Part shown: positions 26,038 through 34,512 of the stretch, piece by piece
How positions within the stretch are numbered: position 1 is the first letter of the stretch
Layout: every line of letters begins with the position of its first letter
Translations under genes and position numbers: made by a program
Notes under the pieces: model-generated
Databases searched by the model: none
Told to the model about the DNA's origin: nothing
What the model saw: the letters and a program-made list of their open reading frames with translations, nothing else
DNA from: Lachnospiraceae bacterium
GTDB lineage: Bacteria > Bacillota > Clostridia > Lachnospirales > Lachnospiraceae
NCBI GenBank assembly: GCA_022792335.1
Contig: JAAWAV010000055.1
Span: 1-64,000 of the forward strand
Length of the DNA stretch: 64,000 nt
Direction of reading: 5' to 3'

Positions 26038-26763
26038 ATGATACGACTGATTTTCATCGGACTTTTTCTGTTTTTTTTCCTGGTCCTTCTCTGTCCCGCT
26101 CTTCTGGTCGAATGGATCATCGGAAAATTTGACCCCAAAGCCAAGTCAAAAAGTTCTCTCTGGCTGGTCCAGCGGGCTTTCGGCGTCATTCTTTTCTTCG
26201 CGGGGGCAAAAATCGAAGTAAGAGGCCGGGAAAATATCCCAGACGACCGTCCGGTGCTTTATGTAGGCAACCATCGGAGTTATTTTGATATCGTCATCGG
26301 ATACCGGTTGATCAAGGGAGAGGCCGGTTTCGTGGCGAAAAAAGAAATGCAGAAAATTTTCTTCTTAAGACGGTGGATGACCAATCTCCACTGCCTGTTT
26401 CTGGATCGGGAAAATTTAAAAGAAGGGCTTAAGACGATCCTGACCGGAATCGACTATATAAAAAGCGGAGTCAGCATCTGGATCTTTCCGGAGGGTACCC
26501 GCAATCCTGGTTCTGGGCTGATGGAGTTTAAGGAGGGCAGCATGAAGATCGCTGAAAAGAGCGGTTGTCCCATTATCCCCGTGGCTATGACAGGAACCGC
26601 TGAGATTTTTGAGAAGCATCTGCCCTGGGTGAAACGTTCTCATGTGACGGTTACCTTCGGCGAACCTATCGATGTTGCATCCCTGGACAGGCAGCAGAAA
26701 AAATTCCTGGGAGCGTATACGAGAGATCGGATTTTAGAAATGCTTCCGGAAAATATGCGATAA
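26038..26763 (+). CDS. plsC: 1-Acyl-sn-glycerol-3-phosphate acyltransferase (PlsC family)
   Basis: Membrane acyltransferase making phosphatidic acid. The 241-residue protein has an N-terminal membrane segment (about 3-26) and the LPLAT motifs N-H-R-S-Y-F-D (HX4D), F-L-D-R, F-P-E-G-T-R and I-I-P-V-A. The ATG at 26038 follows AGGAG by six bases; an ATG at 25996 has no ribosome-binding site. It starts 65 bases after pncB and probably shares its transcript; it converges on niaR across the giant hairpin. Confidence 0.92.
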   Translation: MIRLIFIGLFLFFFLVLLCPALLVEWIIGKFDPKAKSKSSLWLVQRAFGVILFFAGAKIEVRGRENIPDDRPVLYVGNHRSYFDIVIGYRLIKGEAGFVAKKEMQKIFFLRRWMTNLHCLFLDRENLKEGLKTILTGIDYIKSGVSIWIFPEGTRNPGSGLMEFKEGSMKIAEKSGCPIIPVAMTGTAEIFEKHLPWVKRSHVTVTFGEPIDVASLDRQQKKFLGAYTRDRILEMLPENMR

Positions 26764-26771
26764 GTTGTCAC

Positions 26772-26988
26772 AAAACCACAGGCCCTCCGCGTCTGCCGGG
26801 CGTCCCGTCTCTGCGTTGGTCCGGTAGGCAGATTTTGCAGGTTTTGTGAGCATCGCTTCGTCTGCTCCTCTGACCGGCTTCTATGGAAGCAGGAGCAGAC
26901 GATAAACGGCAGCGGAACAAAACCCAAAAATCAACGTGGACCAACACAGAGACGGGACGCCCGGCAGACGCGGAGGGCCTGTGGTTTT
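26772..26988. repeat. 217-bp giant inverted repeat between convergent plsC and niaR
   Basis: The outer arms are 51 bp each (26772-26822 and 26938-26988) with a single mismatch. Inside, complementarity continues: GATTTT...GGTTTTGT pairs with ACAAAACC...AAAATC, then CGTCTGCTCC (about 26859-26868) pairs with GGAGCAGACG, then a GCTTC-TATG-GAAGC tip. Thus almost the whole 217 bp folds back on itself. A five-T tract follows on the plus strand, so it can terminate both genes, but it is far larger than a terminator. The mismatch is A:C in plus-strand RNA but G:U in minus-strand RNA. Confidence 0.9.
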
Positions 26989-26994
26989 TCTCTG

Positions 26995-27507
26995 TCACGG
27001 AGCTTCTCTCAAAAACCCATGCCGTTTCAGTTCTTCCTCAATCTCATTCAGCAGTTTTTCGGACGCCGCCCGGACTGTATGATAATGATCCCCGCAGGTA
27101 ATCGTAAGAAGCGGGCTGGAATTTCCGCTGTTTATACTATCCATAAATTCCTGTACTTCCCGCCTTGTATGTACGTCCAGCCTGGCCCTCAGTTCTCCGT
27201 ATGGTTCATGTTTCACAAACACATCCGCCGCCGTTCCGCCAAAATCCACAATCACATTCAATTCTTCCACAATCTCATCCGGCCCGTGATTTACATGGAA
27301 CACCCGGCTGTGTTCTGCCAAGCTGATACACAGATAGCCCCGGTTGGTGGCGACAATATCATAATCCGCCGCCCGGAGAAGGGCAATATCCTGTACAATC
27401 ACCTGGCGGCTGACTCCCAGAAGCTTCGCCAGCCGCTCCCCTGAAACAGGGCCGTCTGCCTGTCCCATAAGATTTAATATCTCCTGTCTGCGTTCCTGTC
27501 CGCTCAT
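26995..27507 (-). CDS. niaR: Niacin-responsive transcriptional repressor NiaR
   Basis: A 170-residue regulator with an N-terminal HTH_11 domain (about 1-60; S-R-Q-V-I-V-Q-D-I-A-L-L-R-A recognition helix) and a C-terminal 3H domain (about 75-168) with the three conserved histidines that bind nicotinate and a metal (H-V-N-H, H-T-R-R and G-D-H-Y-H-T segments). Members repress NAD synthesis and niacin uptake genes. The ATG at 27505-27507 gives the usual family N-terminus; a GTG at 27538-27540 with GGGAG upstream is a fair alternative. pncB nearby is a likely target. Confidence 0.88.
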   Translation of the reverse strand: MSGQERRQEILNLMGQADGPVSGERLAKLLGVSRQVIVQDIALLRAADYDIVATNRGYLCISLAEHSRVFHVNHGPDEIVEELNVIVDFGGTAADVFVKHEPYGELRARLDVHTRREVQEFMDSINSGNSSPLLTITCGDHYHTVRAASEKLLNEIEEELKRHGFLREAP

Positions 27508-27586
27508 AACCGCTTCGCCCTTTCTCAAACCCCTGTCCACCTTCGGCTCCCGGTCATTTCCGGCGCGCCCATTCCAGATTCTTTTC

Positions 27587-29083
27587 CTATTTTATTCCCT
27601 CCTGAGCAGGGTTGTCAATCCGTTTTCCCGTATAGTCAAAGCGAGAGCCATGGCAAGGGCAATCCCAGCTCTTCTCATCAGGATTCCATTCCAACTGGCA
27701 GCCCAGATGAGGACAGCGGACAGATACTACATGAAGTTTCCCGTTTTCTTCCTTGTATACGCCAGCCTTCTTCCCTTCATATTCCACAACTCCGCCATGG
27801 CCACAGGGCAGTTCTTCCGTCATAGCCCTGGGTAATGCAAAAACTTCTCTTGACAGATCCCGGATCGTATGAAGCCCTCCCGAAATAAAATTTTTTGCAG
27901 AAGCCGATGGCGTAAAGCGTTCCGGTGCAAACACCTTTCCGTCTGGGTTTTCCTTTCCCACAATGGCGTCCCGGATGATCATCGCCGCCGCCATAGCCCC
28001 TGTCATCCCCCATTTCTGAAAACCAGTCGCCACATACCAATTCGGTATTTTCGTAGAAAATTTTCCAATATAGGGAATCCCGTCCAGAGTCATACAGTCC
28101 TGAGCAGACCAGCGAAAACGCTCTTCACAACCTGGCCAGAGTTCCCTCGCCCGTCTCCCAAGCCGCCGATATCTGCCCCCCTCCCGGTTTTCCCCCGTCC
28201 GGTGGTTCTCGCCTCCAAGAAGCAAAAGCCCGTCCGCACTGCGAAGAGAAAGTCCCTCCGTGTCTACACCGTAATACATCCCTTCCGGCAAAAAAGGGAG
28301 ACTTCCCGCCAGGTTTCCTGTATCCAGAGCCAGTACATAACTCCGCTCCTGATACATTCGCATAAAATAATACCCGGGCATATTAATGAACGGGTAATGG
28401 GTTGCGAATACCACCTGCTCTGCCGTCACCGTTCCCCGTTCCGTCCGGATCCGGCCTTCTTCCACAGAAAGCGCCGGCGTATGTTCATAGATCGTCAACC
28501 CTTCTGCAATCTTTTTTAAAAATTCCAGTGGGTGGAAATGCGCCTGCTCCTGAAAACGGACTGCGCCCGCCACCGGAAAGGGCAATTCTGTTTCCACAGT
28601 AAATTCCGCCAGGATTCCAAGCGCTCTGGCCGTCTCTGCTTCCCGCATAAGCGTTTCTGCCATTTCTCCCTTCCGGGTCAGTTTCTCTGCCTGACCTTCC
28701 GCCGCCTCTTCCGTATACAAATACGCGCTGCTCTTTGTAAAATGACAGGCAATCTTATAGTCGTCTATGATACGCCTGTACTCACAGATAGCTTTTTCGT
28801 TGGCCGAGGCATACTGCCCCGCCGCCTCCATGCCAAACTGTTCTGCCAGCTTATCGTAAATCAGCCCGTGTTGGGAGGTTATCTTCGCCGTGGTATTCTT
28901 CGTCTGGCCGCTTCCGATCTCCGCCGCCTCCAAAACCACCACGTCGATTCCGCTTTCCGCAAGAAGTCTGGCTGTCAAAATTCCAGCCATTCCGCCGCCA
29001 ATCACTGCCACTTCTGCGTTTCTATCTCCCTGCAGGCGTTCCCGGCCGGGTATGGATACTGTTTCTGTCCAAAGAGAACTCAT
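27587..29083 (-). CDS. FAD-dependent oxidoreductase with C-terminal Rieske [2Fe-2S] domain
   Basis: A 498-residue fusion. The N-terminal DAO-type FAD domain (about 20-375) has the dinucleotide motif V-I-G-G-G-M-A-G (about 26-33) and E at the end of strand two. The C-terminal Rieske domain (about 410-498) has intact ligands C-P-H-L-G-C and C-P-C-H-G. The substrate is unknown; relatives resemble glycine or glycerol-phosphate oxidases. The ATG at 29081-29083 follows GAGGTGAT; the upstream part of the longest frame is not family-like. It appears monocistronic. A Rieske-bearing oxidase is uncommon for a strict anaerobe and may serve in oxidative-stress defence. Confidence 0.88.
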   Translation of the reverse strand: MSSLWTETVSIPGRERLQGDRNAEVAVIGGGMAGILTARLLAESGIDVVVLEAAEIGSGQTKNTTAKITSQHGLIYDKLAEQFGMEAAGQYASANEKAICEYRRIIDDYKIACHFTKSSAYLYTEEAAEGQAEKLTRKGEMAETLMREAETARALGILAEFTVETELPFPVAGAVRFQEQAHFHPLEFLKKIAEGLTIYEHTPALSVEEGRIRTERGTVTAEQVVFATHYPFINMPGYYFMRMYQERSYVLALDTGNLAGSLPFLPEGMYYGVDTEGLSLRSADGLLLLGGENHRTGENREGGRYRRLGRRARELWPGCEERFRWSAQDCMTLDGIPYIGKFSTKIPNWYVATGFQKWGMTGAMAAAMIIRDAIVGKENPDGKVFAPERFTPSASAKNFISGGLHTIRDLSREVFALPRAMTEELPCGHGGVVEYEGKKAGVYKEENGKLHVVSVRCPHLGCQLEWNPDEKSWDCPCHGSRFDYTGKRIDNPAQEGIK

Positions 29084-29188
29084 ATATATCACCTCAGACT
29101 TAGTATGTACCAAAACAGAAAGATTATTGTACTGAAATGAATTACTTTCCATATAGAAAAGAATCCTGACAGCCCCTGCGAGCCCCGC

Positions 29189-29228
29189 GGAGCGTTTTTG
29201 TTTCACAGGACGCATATTCCTATAAAAC
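29189..29228 (-). repeat. Terminator-attached dispersed repeat, copy 1 (hairpin core only)
   Basis: An 11-bp hairpin (arms 29200-29210 and 29218-29228) that shares the sequence GAGCGTTTTTGTTTCA.AG.ACGCA with copies near 31515 and 52198. It abuts the T-tail of the GH13 terminator at 29231-29265, as the other copies abut theirs. Confidence 0.6.
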
Positions 29229-29230
29229 GA

Positions 29231-29265
29231 GCGAAGAGGACCAGCCTTCTGTCAGTCCTCTTCGC
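29231..29265 (-). terminator. Rho-independent terminator of the GH13 gene
   Basis: An 11-bp perfect stem (GCGAAGAGGAC, arms 29231-29241 and 29255-29265) that includes the last codons of the coding region, followed on the minus strand by TCGTTTTATA. Confidence 0.8.
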
Positions 29266-31309
29266 TCTCTATAAACAGAACGGAACTTTCCGGTGGCAGT
29301 TCCATCGCCAAAATTCCATTTTGCAGGGGGGCGGACACCTCCCTCTCGTCATAGGAATCCCCTGACGTCAACACCAGTCGTTTCATTGAGCCATCCGGCC
29401 GGACTCCTATCTCCCACACAGGGATTTCCACCCACATAGGGGACTCGCTGCTATTTAAAGCCACTACCAGACGCTGCTCCTGGTTAAATCTCCCATAAGC
29501 AATGAAATGCCAGCCTTCTGCCAGCGGCTTGACAGATCCTGTCCGGAGGGCCGGATATGCCTTATGGATCCTGGTCATGCATTTATGAAATTCAATCAGC
29601 TCCATATCCTCATGCCCCCAGGGATAGGTGCGCCGGTTGTCCGGGTCCGTCCAGCCGCACAGTCCCGCCTCATCTCCATAATAGATAGTCGGCGCCCCCG
29701 GCCAGGTCATCTGCACAGTCACCGCCATGCGCAAGACGCTCTTCCTCACTCCCTGTTCTGCTGCTTTTGCACCCATGGAACCAATCCGCCCCACCATACG
29801 ATTGGTTCTCGTCAGAAACCGGGAATGATCGTGGTTTGAAAGTTCATTCATCGCCACCAGAAGCGACTGAATATGAAAACGGCTCATCTGATGGAGCATG
29901 GTCCGGAAAAACAGCCCGCCGTCTGCATACAGATCGTCCCGCCGTTCATCGCTGTGCTTCTCAAGCCCTGTCAGAAACCAAGTCAAAGGCTCCATAAAAG
30001 CATCGTAATTCATAACCGTATCCCACTGGTCTCCGGCAAGCCAGCTCTCCGGATTTCCATAATGTTCCGCCAGAATCAACGCGTCCGGTTTCGCTGTTTT
30101 AACATTCTTTCTGAAATCTCTCCAGAACTGATGGTTAAACTCTTCACTGTGACCCAGATCCGCCGCCACATCCAGCCTCCAGCCGTCCACATTGTACGGA
30201 TCCGATACCCATTTCCGTCCGATATTCATGATATAATCGTAAAGTTCTGACGATTCCTCATAATTTAATTTGGGAAGCGTATCATGTCCCCACCAGCCGT
30301 CATAGTGAACATTATACGGCCATTTCTTACTGGTAAACCGGAAAAATTTTCTATAAGGGCTTTCCTCAGAGATATAGGCTCCACTTTCATACTCCTCCTG
30401 TCCCTCATAAATCCGTTCCCGATCCATCCACTTATTAAAAGAGCCGCAATGATTGAACACACCGTCCAGAATCACCCGCATCCCCCGGCTGTGGGCTTCC
30501 TCCACCACCTCTGCAAAGAAAGCGTTGCTGGCCTCCAGGTTGACCTTGTCCGTCACTCTTGTGATATACCCAAGAGCCTCTCTGTTCTCTTCCCCTTCCT
30601 TTACTTCCCTGGAGACATCGTTGATAATCTTCCCATAATGGGGATCAATATAGTCGTAATCCTGAATATCATATTTATGATTTGACGGAGAGACGAAAAT
30701 CGGGTTGAAATAAATCACTTCCACACCCAGGTCTTTCAGATAGTCCAGCTTTTCCAGAACTCCCTGCAAATCCCCTCCATAAAAATTGTTCACATCCAGA
30801 GGCGCTGGCGGCTGTCTCCAGTCCCTCACCTGGTGAACCGGCTGCTTGTCCACATACAAATATTCTCCATCCCTCACGTCATTCTCCGGACAGCCATTCC
30901 GAAAACGATCCACAAAAATCTGATAAATAATGGCTCCCTTCGCCCAGTCCGGCGTATGGAAGCCTGGCGTGATCCGAAACATATATTCCCATTTGGGAAA
31001 CTCTGATACGCCTATTTTACTATACCAGCAAGTTTCTTCTCCCTTTTCAATCCGAAAACAATAACTGCAGGAAGCCTCCGAAAGGAGAAACTCCGTCTCA
31101 TAAAACACAAATCCAGTCCGGACGGTCCCCCTTTTCATTTCCCTCTGTTCCTCTCCGGCAAATACCAGATACACATGGTCCACGTCTGCATCTGCCGCCC
31201 GAAACCGAATCCGAACCGTATCTCCTGCGTCCGGCTCCATAGGGTATCGGTAATCTGCTGTCTCATCACTGAAAAGAGCCCGTCTATTTATCCTGTCTGT
31301 TTGCCACAT
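29252..31309 (-). CDS. GH13 alpha-glycosidase, neopullulanase/cyclomaltodextrinase type
   Basis: Cytoplasmic enzyme hydrolysing cyclodextrins, pullulan or maltodextrins. The 685-residue protein has an N-terminal CBM34-like domain (about 1-115), a (beta/alpha)8 barrel with D-G-V-F-N-H (region I), G-W-R-L-D-V-A (II, nucleophile Asp), L-A-E-H (III, acid/base Glu) and S-N-H-D (IV), and a C-terminal beta domain. There is no signal peptide. The start ATG at 31307-31309 follows GAGGAG by eight bases; upstream in-frame ATGs lack a site. It stands alone with its own terminator. Confidence 0.93.
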   Translation of the reverse strand: MWQTDRINRRALFSDETADYRYPMEPDAGDTVRIRFRAADADVDHVYLVFAGEEQREMKRGTVRTGFVFYETEFLLSEASCSYCFRIEKGEETCWYSKIGVSEFPKWEYMFRITPGFHTPDWAKGAIIYQIFVDRFRNGCPENDVRDGEYLYVDKQPVHQVRDWRQPPAPLDVNNFYGGDLQGVLEKLDYLKDLGVEVIYFNPIFVSPSNHKYDIQDYDYIDPHYGKIINDVSREVKEGEENREALGYITRVTDKVNLEASNAFFAEVVEEAHSRGMRVILDGVFNHCGSFNKWMDRERIYEGQEEYESGAYISEESPYRKFFRFTSKKWPYNVHYDGWWGHDTLPKLNYEESSELYDYIMNIGRKWVSDPYNVDGWRLDVAADLGHSEEFNHQFWRDFRKNVKTAKPDALILAEHYGNPESWLAGDQWDTVMNYDAFMEPLTWFLTGLEKHSDERRDDLYADGGLFFRTMLHQMSRFHIQSLLVAMNELSNHDHSRFLTRTNRMVGRIGSMGAKAAEQGVRKSVLRMAVTVQMTWPGAPTIYYGDEAGLCGWTDPDNRRTYPWGHEDMELIEFHKCMTRIHKAYPALRTGSVKPLAEGWHFIAYGRFNQEQRLVVALNSSESPMWVEIPVWEIGVRPDGSMKRLVLTSGDSYDEREVSAPLQNGILAMELPPESSVLFIESEED

Positions 31310-31342
31310 ACAAACACTCCTCGCCATGTTGTCTTTTAACAT

Positions 31343-31351
31343 TTTATACCA
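31343..31351 (-). promoter_or_regulatory. Candidate extended -10 promoter of the GH13 gene
   Basis: TGGTATAAA on the minus strand, about 34 bases before the start codon; no convincing -35 box. Confidence 0.4.
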
Positions 31352-31409
31352 AAACTTTCTCAAATACAAGAACAAGACAGAATCCTACTTCACAAAATTT
31401 CTCACCTGC

Positions 31410-31543
31410 GGGGAAAAGTCCGCCTGCGGCACGTTGCGTCAGCAACATTTCTGATCCGCCGCAGTACCCTCGCTTCGCCGAGGCAGACCCTGAGATCTTT
31501 CTCGGAGCGTTTTTGTTTCATAGAACGCACGTTCCCGTGAAAC
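31410..31543 (-). repeat. Terminator-attached dispersed repeat, copy 2 (long form)
   Basis: On the minus strand the order is hairpin GTTTCA...TGAAAC (31515-31543), AAAAACGCTCC, GGGTCTGCC, TACTGCGGCGGA, then the hairpin GTTGC-TGAC-GCAAC (31433-31446) and a GC-rich hairpin (GTGCC/GGCGGAC). The same blocks recur in the same order at 52034-52226. No open frame of note lies within. Together with the terminators, it accounts for most of the gap 31310-31939. Confidence 0.75.
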
Positions 31544-31547
31544 AAGT

Positions 31548-31580
31548 AAAAAGGACAGCCTTTCGAACGCTGTCCTTTTT
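31548..31580. terminator. Bidirectional terminator between divergent genes
   Basis: A perfect 12-bp stem AAAAAGGACAGC/GCTGTCCTTTTT (31548-31559 and 31569-31580) with A/T tails on both sides. The flanking genes are transcribed away from it, so neither needs it. It therefore suggests an unannotated small transcript, or belongs to the repeat at 31410-31543. Confidence 0.8.
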
Positions 31581-31798
31581 AGGAGAAGGTATTTCTTTCT
31601 TATGGGGTGTAGCAAAACTATATAAAATGTATTGGGGGGGTACGTTCATTATTATAGCATTCCATGTCTCTGAAGTGTGCACAAACTTTCTCGGAATCCC
31701 ACAAAATTTTTAGCGATTTTAACGGCATTTTTCTAGAGCTTTTTCCATTTCTCCTATTAATTTTTCATAAAAAATATCATCAACTCCAAAGGAAGCTC

Positions 31799-31827
31799 TT
31801 TTCAGAATTGAAAGTTTATGGTATACT
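31799..31827 (+). promoter_or_regulatory. Candidate promoter of the chemoreceptor gene
   Basis: TTTTCA (31799-31804), 17-base spacer, TATACT (31822-31827). The leader of about 105 bases contains a bulged hairpin (TCAGGCA...TGCCTGGA near 31849-31880). The flagellar sigma-28 consensus is not seen. Confidence 0.5.
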
Positions 31828-31939
31828 GGTGACAAAGTCATTCATCGGTCAGGCAGATAAGAAGTCGGAGGTTTGCCTGGACATTGGGGGGCTTTTCTTG
31901 CGTCTTTTAAAGAATTTTCAAAAAAGGAGAGACTGAAAC

Positions 31940-33955
31940 GTGAAAACCAAATCTCACTCCAGTAAAAGGAGAAAACGAAGTCTGAACGGAAGGATCCTGA
32001 AAAATACGATACTCAATATCCTGGTATTAGTAATCGTATGTTGTGTGATCATGGTATTTTCCATGCACTCGCTGGCCGGAAGCGTCCTATTGGACAGCTT
32101 GCAGCCCATGGCCAAACAGTCTGCCAAGACTGTAGAGGCCAATATCCACATGTTAGCCGATCGGATGATGACCATTGCAGGAGATTCCCGGATGAATACG
32201 GCCGCTGAACCTTCTGACGGAGAAAAGTGGTCGGAAGAGGAAGCTGTCCGGAAGAATCAGGAGGCCGTTCTTACGGAGGCTGCGGAAATCTATGAACTAC
32301 ATACCATCGCCCTCTATGACTTAGACGGTCAACTGATGCAAGGAATTGGAGACGCACCGAAAAGCCTGGAGAACCGCTTTTTCTCCCTTTTAAAGGAAAC
32401 AGATAATTTAACCATCCATTCCTCCACCATCTTTCAAGATAACCTGGGCATCACGATGGGCATGCCGGTGAAAAAAGACGGTGAAACCAGCCAATATGTG
32501 GTCGGCGTTTATAAATATGATACGCTCAACGACGTTCTAAGCAGCATTAACCTGGGTAAAAACGGCATGGCCTATTTGGTCAACCGGGAAGGAGATATCA
32601 TCGGGCATCCGGATCAGTCTCTGGTCCTTAATAAAAGTACGCTTTCCCAGCTCTACGACGGAGAATCCCTTGCCCATGCTGCCGTTGGAGAAACCGGCGC
32701 GGAAGAATTTTCCGAAAACGGTAAAACCATACTCGCCGCCTTTTCTCCTGTACGCGGTACTCAATGGGCCCTGATTATCCAGGTTCCACAATCAGATTAC
32801 AATTATTTGATTCTCACTGCTATGTACGTGGCAATACTGGCTACTCTGGCGGTACTGGCAGTTTCGATTCTGATAATTCTTCGTCTGTCTCGTTCGATCT
32901 CCCATCCGGTAAAGGTCGTAACAGATCGGATGGTCTCTCTGGCCGACGGAGACCTGCATACAGAGGTGGTTTCTGTGGATTCCGGAGATGAACTGGAAGT
33001 GCTCACCAGCACTCTGGATGCCACTGTGGAACGCTTAAACTGCTATATCTCTGACATCCGGCAGGTACTGACTCAGATTGCCGGGGGCAATTTAGACGTT
33101 TCCCCCCAGGTGGATTACAAAGGGGACTTCTCTCTGATTCAAAACAGTCTGACTGCCATCAGCCAGTCCATGAACGGAACGATCTCCAGTTTCCGGGCCG
33201 CCTCCGCCAGACTTGCCAGCATGTCTGAGGAACTGAGCGGCCAGTCCGGTCAGCTTCACCAGGCTTCTCTGGAGCAGAATCAATCCACGGAAGCTCTGGT
33301 TCATGAAGTTTCCAATGTGAAAGAACGACTGGGGAGCGTCAATGAAAACAGCAACCAGACCCGCTCCAAAACGGAAGAGATTGCCCGGCGTATTCAGGAA
33401 GCCAACGCTCAGATGGCCTCCCTCTCCGAGGCCATGGACAATATCCGTGCCAATACTGGGGAAATCACAAAAATCGCCAAGGACATTGAAGATATCGCTT
33501 TTCAGACCAATATTCTGGCTATCAACGCCTCTGTGGAAGCTGCCCGCGCCGGCTCTGCCGGAAAAGGCTTTGCCGTGGTGGCGGACGAAGTCAGGCAGCT
33601 TGCCTCCAAGAGCGCCGAAGCCGCACAAAGCGCGACAAATATGGTGTCCAACACCAGGTCCATCATCCAGACCGGCGTGGATCTGACTGCGCACACAGCC
33701 GATTCTCTCCAGGCTATTTCCGCCGTTTCCGCACAGATCAGTACGATCTCCGATCATCTTGTCTCGGCAGTCCACGGCCAGGAAAGCGCTCTTGGCATTA
33801 TGGAGGAACGGATTGAAACGATTTCTGACATTGCCGACCGGAACCTGCAAAACGCCGGCGGTACGGAACAGTCCAGCGGACTTCTGGCCAAAGAGGCCGA
33901 GGACCTTCGCTTCCAGGTAGAAAAATTTGTCTTGAAGGAGGGACATAATCAATGA
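31940..33955 (+). CDS. Methyl-accepting chemotaxis protein with double-Cache sensor
   Basis: A 671-residue transmembrane chemoreceptor: a basic N-terminus, first membrane helix (about 22-46), extracytoplasmic Cache-type sensor (about 50-280), second helix (about 288-312), HAMP domain (about 313-368) and cytoplasmic signalling hairpin whose tip reads [20 protein letters not shown] (about 515-535). It starts with GTG after AAGGAGA. No other chemotaxis or flagellar genes are in the window, so it must use a distant Che system. The next gene overlaps it by four bases and encodes a redox-type lipoprotein, suggesting a joint sensing role. Confidence 0.94.
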   Translation: MKTKSHSSKRRKRSLNGRILKNTILNILVLVIVCCVIMVFSMHSLAGSVLLDSLQPMAKQSAKTVEANIHMLADRMMTIAGDSRMNTAAEPSDGEKWSEEEAVRKNQEAVLTEAAEIYELHTIALYDLDGQLMQGIGDAPKSLENRFFSLLKETDNLTIHSSTIFQDNLGITMGMPVKKDGETSQYVVGVYKYDTLNDVLSSINLGKNGMAYLVNREGDIIGHPDQSLVLNKSTLSQLYDGESLAHAAVGETGAEEFSENGKTILAAFSPVRGTQWALIIQVPQSDYNYLILTAMYVAILATLAVLAVSILIILRLSRSISHPVKVVTDRMVSLADGDLHTEVVSVDSGDELEVLTSTLDATVERLNCYISDIRQVLTQIAGGNLDVSPQVDYKGDFSLIQNSLTAISQSMNGTISSFRAASARLASMSEELSGQSGQLHQASLEQNQSTEALVHEVSNVKERLGSVNENSNQTRSKTEEIARRIQEANAQMASLSEAMDNIRANTGEITKIAKDIEDIAFQTNILAINASVEAARAGSAGKGFAVVADEVRQLASKSAEAAQSATNMVSNTRSIIQTGVDLTAHTADSLQAISAVSAQISTISDHLVSAVHGQESALGIMEERIETISDIADRNLQNAGGTEQSSGLLAKEAEDLRFQVEKFVLKEGHNQ

Positions 33956-34395
33956 AACGAGTATGCAAAGGGATTCTGATTCTGTTGCTCCCGGCCATCT
34001 TACTTGCCGCCTGTGGGAACAAAGCAAGCCTGAAGGACGGCTACTATACGGCCCAGGCCGCCCAGTTCAGCCATGGCTGGAAAGAATACGTCACAATCAT
34101 GGTCAAGGGAGGAAACATTGTCTCCGTGGAGTATAATGCGGAAAACCCCAGCGGATTTATCAAGAGCTGGGACAATGCCTATATGCAGACCATGCTCCAT
34201 ACTAATGGTACCTACCCCAACGAATACACCCGCTATTATGCCGGACAGCTCCTCTCCATGCAGAGCGCAGACAGTATTGACGCTCTGAGTGGCGCCACTT
34301 CTTCCTATGGTTCTTTCCAGAAACTGGCCGCGGCCGTTCTGGAACAGGCGAGACAGGGCGATTCTGATATTGTGGTGGTCGATACGTCTCACTGA
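33952..34395 (+). CDS. FMN-binding domain lipoprotein
   Basis: A 147-residue lipoprotein: signal peptide ending L-A-A-C (Cys21), D-G-Y-Y-T-A-Q-A and an FMN_bind domain with D-A-L-S-G-A-T-S-S (about 114-122), the threonine of which carries covalent FMN in related NqrC/RnfG-type proteins. The start ATG overlaps the chemoreceptor stop (ATGA), so the two are translationally coupled. Attachment of FMN would need a flavin transferase (ApbE) encoded elsewhere. Homologous small lipoproteins are often annotated as major membrane immunogen-like. I infer that it reports redox state or electron-acceptor use to the chemoreceptor. Confidence 0.85.
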   Translation: MKRVCKGILILLLPAILLAACGNKASLKDGYYTAQAAQFSHGWKEYVTIMVKGGNIVSVEYNAENPSGFIKSWDNAYMQTMLHTNGTYPNEYTRYYAGQLLSMQSADSIDALSGATSSYGSFQKLAAAVLEQARQGDSDIVVVDTSH

Positions 34396-34426
34396 CCTTT
34401 CCACGGATTCTTTTTAGAAGCTACAA

Positions 34427-34464
34427 AAACGCCATGCAGAAAACAAATCCTCTGCATGGCGTTT
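34427..34464. terminator. Bidirectional terminator between the FMN lipoprotein gene and ftsH
   Basis: A perfect 14-bp stem (AAACGCCATGCAGA, arms 34427-34440 and 34451-34464) with a ten-base loop, placed between the convergent stops. Confidence 0.9.
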
Positions 34465-34512
34465 ACTAATTTCATTTTCTATGGCCTTTTCTGTATCCCA
34501 TTGTATCATTTT

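Noticed and set aside
31828-31939. Possible cyclic-di-GMP riboswitch in the chemoreceptor leader
   Set aside because: Only a simple bulged hairpin is present; the conserved GEMM-I loop and receptor motifs are missing.
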